A stretch of 10,100 bases of DNA, from contig JAZSJI010000013.1 of NCBI GenBank assembly GCA_045534235.1, positions 1 to 10,100 on the forward strand. The letters are read 5' to 3'. The translations under genes were made by a program, and so were the position numbers. Positions 6,815 through 10,100 of this stretch are shown here, in pieces. The notes beneath the pieces were generated by a model. It saw only the letters and a program-made list of their open reading frames with translations, made no database searches and was not told the origin of the DNA. Position 1 is the stretch's first letter. Every line of letters starts with the position of its first letter. This DNA comes from Flemingiibacterium sp045534235. GTDB taxonomy: Bacteria; Bacillota; Clostridia; Oscillospirales; CAG-272.

Positions 6815-7200
6815 CGTATAACCTCGCGCGCTCTGCGCACTCGGGGACGCGACCACGCGCTCTGCGCGTGGGGAGACGAAAAGGGAGAGGAGGAATTGCC
6901 TCATATCGCCGGAAACTCCTCCTCTCCCTTTTAAACCCTCTTCTCTACTCGGCTACGCCGCCTAAAAGAAGGCGGCGGGATAAAAGGGTAGCTTTGCGTG
7001 CGCGACGGTGCGCGATTCGGCGGCTAAAAGGCTCGGCGGTGCATACCGTCCGCGCGGCACAACGCGCCGCGATTCAATATTAGCTTGTGACGCCGCGTGG
7101 AGCGCTATCGCGCACACATGGCTCTCGGCGCGACGCGCAGCGTACGCGCCCTCCCGCGGCTCCGACTAACTTGGCGCGCAGCGAAGCGTCCGCGCACGGG
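6815..7200. other. Gene-free GC-rich hairpin island, left half
   Basis: No convincing gene is seen on either strand; the reading frames here are arginine/alanine-rich with no family pattern. The stretch is full of short inverted repeats: CACGCGC-TCT-GCGCGTG (6854-6870), a perfect 16-bp inverted repeat (6879-6932), CGGC-TAC-GCCG (6950-6960), CGCCGCC/GGCGGCG (6956-6977) and a nested GGCGCG-ACGC-GCA-GCGT-A-CGCGCC (7127-7150). The 12-mer CGCGCTCTGCGC occurs twice, at 6827-6838 and 6856-6867. Base composition is visibly unlike the AT-rich promoter region before nanA. It could be a repeat element, the remains of one, or structured RNA. Confidence 0.6.
6879..6932. repeat. Perfect 16-bp inverted repeat with 22-base loop
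   Basis: The arm AAAAGGGAGAGGAGGA (6879-6894) is exactly complementary to TCCTCCTCTCCCTTTT (6917-6932). The arms are purine-only and pyrimidine-only. It lies 65 bases after the nanA terminator. Reading left to right the right arm ends in TTTT, so it could act as a second terminator for transcripts in either direction, or as the end of a repeat element. Confidence 0.85.
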
Positions 7201-7276
7201 TACCCACTCCTAACGTGACTTCACCATCGTCCGGTACCGCTAAACAGTTGCCGGGATGCAGGGCTCCCTGGCTGAC

Positions 7277-7297
7277 GCAGTTGGCTTTGCCAACTGC
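7277..7297. repeat. Perfect 9-bp inverted repeat with TTT loop
   Basis: GCAGTTGGC (7277-7285), TTT, GCCAACTGC (7289-7297). It is the longest perfect triloop hairpin in the island and shares the GGC-nnn-GCC core with the smaller ones at 6950-6960 and 7386-7396. Confidence 0.75.
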
Positions 7298-7413
7298 AGC
7301 GGGTACACGAAAATCGGAGCGTAAAATAAGGGATCGGCATCGAGAGCGATAACCAATCCCTTTTCTACTCGCAACCAAGATGTGATGGCGAAGCCAATTT
7401 GAAGTTTTTTGCT

Positions 7414-7428
7414 GTCGGTGAAACCGAC
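7414..7428. repeat. Small hairpin near the 3' end of the convergent gene
   Basis: GTCGGT-GAA-ACCGAC. In the plus direction it is followed by GCTTTTCATTTC. In the minus direction, the direction of the neighbouring gene, it is followed by AGCAAAAAAC and so lacks a proper U tract. It may be a weak terminator for read-through from the left; I do not see a clear terminator for the gene at 7459-8904. Confidence 0.4.
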
Positions 7429-7458
7429 GCTTTTCATTTCAAAAAAGCCGCGTTCCCC

Positions 7459-8904
7459 TTATTCTCCGTCTATAATAACATTCACATAACGAATGATACC
7501 GTTACCCTTGAAGATGAGGTTAACGGGGCCGTCTGTTTCGATGCCGGTCATATCGTATTCGAGCGGAATGAAATCGGTGAGAATCATCGGGTTCTTGCCG
7601 ATGATGCCGATAACGCGCTCGCATTCCTTGCCGACGACGTTCTGCACCTTGCCGATAGTGAGCGTAGGCGCTTCTTCCATTTCGCCGTCGAAGTCGATGA
7701 CCACGCGAACCTTGTCGGTCGGCTTTACACAGCCAAGCTCAAGCGGCAGATCTGCAATCGCCTTGACAGTAAGCGGAAGCGGCTTGTACTGATTTTCCGG
7801 ATACGCCGCGATGTCCTGATACGTAACGAGGAACTCGCGGTGTCCGCTGTGACAGTTATCCTTGTTCACCGCCCACGATGCGTGATTTCGGGGAGTGTCG
7901 TACTCGTGATTGGTGAAGTAGATACCGTCTGCACCCTGTGCGTAGTAGGACGCCGCGTATGCCTTCGTCTGCTCGGGGAGCGTCTGGGTGCCGCGCAGAT
8001 TGCGGTGCTCGATGCCGCCGATGATAGCAACGTCGTCGCCGAGCCAATCGCGCCACTTTCTTATCTGAAGACCGCTGTCGCTCACTGCCCATCTCGGCGT
8101 GGGAACGACCACGTCAACAAGTCCCTCGTCGACCATCGTCTTGATGTCAAAGCCGAACTGATACGCGTCTATCGGAGATGCCGCCGTTCTTATCGAAATC
8201 TTAATATCGTGTCCGCAACGCTTTTCGATCTCGGTAACGTACGCCTTTATCTCGCGTATATAGTCGAGCATAATCTCCTGTATGCCCTTATCCTTTATGT
8301 AGTCAAAGCAGTATATCTCGCGCATAAAGTCAAGCTCTATACCGAATACGTCGTACTTTCTGTTGAGCATCTCCTTGATATAGCCAAGGAGCGCGTTCTT
8401 GTAGCGGGGGTACTTGAAGCTGAACGCGTTGCCGTAGCCGGGATAGTGCTTGGTTACGATGTGGCGTGCCTCAACCTCCTCGTAGAACATATCCGAATGC
8501 AAAAAGGACGTCGCGTCGTCGTTGAAATGCACGTCGTTCATACGGAAGGTAAGCCACGGTCTGATGCCAAGCTCGTGCATCACGTCGATAAACACCTGCA
8601 CCGCGTCCACGTTGTGCACCTTGAAGCAATTATAGAGATCGGCAAGTCCCGAATAGTCGACGTCGTGACCGTTTTCCTTCTTCTGAAGGTACTTGTCACC
8701 GCGCCACATAAACGAGTCGTTCGGCGTCATTGCGGTCTGCTCGAAAACACCGATAAGCACGTCGGTCACAGCGCCGTCGTAGCAGCCAAAGCCTGCGCGA
8801 AGGCTCGCCTCTATCTCTTTGGGCGTATTACCCTTGATGTAGCCGTACCAGTTGGGATCGCGGTTGACCATAACCGCGTTGTCATACCATTTTGTCATTG
8901 CCAT
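7459..8904 (-). CDS. Putative TIM-barrel glycoside hydrolase-like protein (tandem paralogue 1)
   Basis: A 481-residue protein I cannot assign to a numbered family. The alternating strand/helix pattern from about residue 35 to 365 looks like a TIM barrel, with strand-end motifs common in glycoside hydrolase-like proteins: GIRPWLTFRMNDVHF (113-127), FGIELDFMREIYCF (187-200), IKISIRT (234-240), VDVVVPT (263-269), IIGGIEHRN (294-302) and GADGIYFTNHEYD (324-336). E190, D192, E299 and E334 are candidate catalytic acids because the neighbouring paralogue keeps all of them. The last 100 residues are strand-rich and may be a beta-sandwich. No signal peptide or membrane helix is seen, so it is probably cytoplasmic. 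AGGAG (8914-8918) lies 9 bases before the chosen ATG; another ATG two codons later is possible. It sits 22 bases after its paralogue, presumably in one operon, and converges on nanA. Confidence 0.75.
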   Translation of the reverse strand: MAMTKWYDNAVMVNRDPNWYGYIKGNTPKEIEASLRAGFGCYDGAVTDVLIGVFEQTAMTPNDSFMWRGDKYLQKKENGHDVDYSGLADLYNCFKVHNVDAVQVFIDVMHELGIRPWLTFRMNDVHFNDDATSFLHSDMFYEEVEARHIVTKHYPGYGNAFSFKYPRYKNALLGYIKEMLNRKYDVFGIELDFMREIYCFDYIKDKGIQEIMLDYIREIKAYVTEIEKRCGHDIKISIRTAASPIDAYQFGFDIKTMVDEGLVDVVVPTPRWAVSDSGLQIRKWRDWLGDDVAIIGGIEHRNLRGTQTLPEQTKAYAASYYAQGADGIYFTNHEYDTPRNHASWAVNKDNCHSGHREFLVTYQDIAAYPENQYKPLPLTVKAIADLPLELGCVKPTDKVRVVIDFDGEMEEAPTLTIGKVQNVVGKECERVIGIIGKNPMILTDFIPLEYDMTGIETDGPVNLIFKGNGIIRYVNVIIDGE

Positions 8905-8926
8905 TTTAATTTTCTCCTATAACTTT

Positions 8927-10100
8927 TTACTCAGAAATCACCGTAAGTCTTATATAGCTGATAAGTCCGCTTCCGACAAGACCGACAACTGCCTTGCCGT
9001 CGGTCGAAAGTCCCGTGAAATCAAATTCAAGCGGCGTGTGCGGTGTCGGATAGACCGGATTTCCTCTGAAATCGCTCAGAGTTATCGGCTCGACTACGTT
9101 CCTCGAATTTGCTCTGAAGCCGTTTATTGATATTTCCGGCAGCTCTTCGCCGTCAAAGTCGATAAGCAGCGTCACCTTGTCAGTCGGCTTTATCTTGCCG
9201 ATTTCAAGCGGAAGAAAGTTGCTGTAGCCGATTCTGAACGGAAGCGGCTTGTACATGAGCACCGGATACGGACCGCAGTCCTGATACGTCACGACAAAAT
9301 CGCGTCTGCCCTCGTAGCAGCTGTCGCGGTTTACGCACCAGCAGGCGCGGTTGTGATCGGTATAGTACTCGTGATTATTAAAGTAGATACCGTCGGCACC
9401 CTGCTCGTAGTATGCCGCCGCGTACGCCTTTGCGTTTTCGGGAGTGTTGTGTGCCTTCATTTGCGGTGTTGAAGCGTTTATCATCTCGATACCTGCGATG
9501 ATTCCGACGCTCTCACCGATAAGCGCTTTCCACTTTCTGATCGGCATCGCGCTGTCTGTAGTGCCGAAATGCGCGGTGGGAACCACAACGTCAATGAGTC
9601 CCTCGTGTGCCATAGCCTTGATGTCAAAGCCGAATACGTACGCATCCTCGGGATCACGACAGGTGCGAATAGATATTTTTATACCGTGTCCGACACGCTC
9701 CTCAGCTGCAAGTGCAATTTTCTTGACACTGCGCATAAAGTCAAGCATTATTTCCTGAATGCCGTCACCGTCGCCGAAATAGTCAAAGCAGTATATCTCG
9801 CGCATAAAGTCAAGCTCGATACCGAACATATCGTACTTGTCGAGTATCTCGCCGATATATCCGAGAAGCGCCTCTCTGTAGCGCGGATATTTAAAATTGA
9901 ACGCGGTTTTGTAGTAGCCGTAGTCGGCGCCGACCATCTCGCCTGCCTCTTTTGCCTCATAGTAGAGGTTCGAGCGCAGGAACGAGGTGTCGTCTGAGCC
10001 GAAATGCACGTCGTTGACACGAAGCGTTATCCACGGTCTGATACCCTTTTTCTTCATCTCGTCAATGAATATCTGCACGCCGTCAACGCCAAACTCCGCG
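8927..10100 (-). CDS. Putative TIM-barrel glycoside hydrolase-like protein (tandem paralogue 2, 5' end outside window)
   Basis: Paralogue of the gene at 7459-8904, aligned along its whole visible length of 390 codons. The frame is open to the right edge, and the residues just before an internal GTG at 10078 (AEFGVDG) still align with the neighbour (KVHNVDA). The real start is therefore about 94 codons beyond the window, and the GTG should not be taken as the start. Shared motifs are GIRPWITLRVNDVHF, FGIELDFMREIYCFDY, GIQEIMLDF, IIAGIEMIN and GADGIYFNNHEY, followed by the strand-rich C-terminal region. The candidate acids in IELDFMRE, AGIE and NHEY are kept. Whether it has a signal peptide cannot be seen. 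It is upstream of paralogue 1 in the direction of transcription, with a 22-base gap, so the two are probably co-transcribed from a promoter outside the window. Confidence 0.75.
   Translation of the reverse strand, partial: AEFGVDGVQIFIDEMKKKGIRPWITLRVNDVHFGSDDTSFLRSNLYYEAKEAGEMVGADYGYYKTAFNFKYPRYREALLGYIGEILDKYDMFGIELDFMREIYCFDYFGDGDGIQEIMLDFMRSVKKIALAAEERVGHGIKISIRTCRDPEDAYVFGFDIKAMAHEGLIDVVVPTAHFGTTDSAMPIRKWKALIGESVGIIAGIEMINASTPQMKAHNTPENAKAYAAAYYEQGADGIYFNNHEYYTDHNRACWCVNRDSCYEGRRDFVVTYQDCGPYPVLMYKPLPFRIGYSNFLPLEIGKIKPTDKVTLLIDFDGEELPEISINGFRANSRNVVEPITLSDFRGNPVYPTPHTPLEFDFTGLSTDGKAVVGLVGSGLISYIRLTVISE

Larger units (their letters stand above)
7201..7458. other. Intergenic region with triloop hairpins, right half of the island
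   Basis: No gene is called here. Visible structures are a 9-bp perfect hairpin with a TTT loop (GCAGTTGGC/GCCAACTGC, 7277-7297), AAGGGAT/ATCCCTT enclosing a small ATCG-AGAG-CGAT hairpin (7328-7362), TGGC-GAA-GCCA (7386-7396) and GTCGGT-GAA-ACCGAC (7414-7428). The last one lies 31 bases beyond the stop codon of the convergent gene at 7459. It is flanked by T and A runs but is not a clean terminator in the minus direction. Small minus-strand reading frames of 65-70 codons exist here but have no recognisable family motifs. Confidence 0.55.

Noticed and set aside
7166..7378. A 70-codon minus-strand frame in the hairpin island
   Set aside because: No ribosome binding site or family motif was found, it crosses a perfect hairpin, and it overlaps another short frame. 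It is kept only as part of a finding, not as a gene.
6815..7458. A CRISPR array, tRNA or known structural RNA in the hairpin island
   Set aside because: There are no regularly spaced repeats with spacers, no cloverleaf with a GTTCnA-type T loop, and no recognisable signature of tmRNA, RNase P RNA, SRP RNA or group II intron domain V.
7399..8922. A 507-codon open frame on the plus strand opposite the first glycosidase-like gene
   Set aside because: It is the antisense shadow of a gene with a ribosome binding site and clear paralogue motifs on the minus strand. The plus-strand translation is rich in H, R and V with no family pattern, and its frame has no counterpart promoter or ribosome binding site.
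10076..10078. GTG at 10078 as the start of the second paralogue
   Set aside because: The frame stays open to the window edge and the preceding residues still align with the neighbouring paralogue, so the gene begins outside the window.

Overview
The window looks like a chromosomal segment from a Gram-positive, anaerobe-type bacterium, most likely a gut or rumen member of Clostridia. This is inferred from the atp gene order, the clear AGGAGG-type ribosome binding sites, the extended -10 promoters and the gene content. No rRNA or other marker is present to settle the taxonomy. TGA is used as an ordinary stop codon (atpE, atpH/atpF junction, nanA), so the standard code applies.

Left part (1-5631, minus strand): an almost complete F1Fo ATP synthase operon, transcribed right to left in the order atpI-like, atpB (a), atpE (c), atpF (b), atpH (delta), atpA (alpha), atpG (gamma), atpD (beta). 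atpD is cut by the left edge of the window, and atpC (epsilon) would be expected beyond it. The genes are tightly packed: 8-bp and 4-bp overlaps, and gaps of 2 to 41 bases. A good sigma-A type promoter lies just upstream of atpI. The most notable detail is in the c subunit. It has a glutamate at the position that is glutamine in classical Na+ c-rings, in addition to the usual ion-binding glutamate. This 'two-carboxylate' pattern is known from Na+-coupled rotors such as that of Fusobacterium nucleatum.

Middle (5632-6814): a divergent intergenic region carries back-to-back promoters. It is followed on the plus strand by a stand-alone N-acetylneuraminate lyase gene (nanA) with its own strong promoter, ribosome binding site and UUCG-loop terminator. 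It is a one-gene transcription unit without the usual sialic acid genes beside it in this window.

Island (6815-7458): about 640 bases without a convincing gene, dense in GC-rich inverted repeats, including one perfect 16-bp inverted repeat and several triloop hairpins. It may be a repeat or MITE-like element or a decayed one. Its nature cannot be settled from one copy.

Right part (7459-10100, minus strand): two tandem paralogous genes, 22 bases apart, for TIM-barrel proteins that resemble glycoside hydrolases but that I cannot place in a numbered family. The upstream copy runs off the right edge. They share strongly conserved acidic motifs, and one 38-bp stretch is identical at the nucleotide level. 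Together with nanA they suggest a glycan or sugar-acid utilisation locus placed next to the core energy operon. That functional link is inference, because the two units converge and are not co-transcribed.
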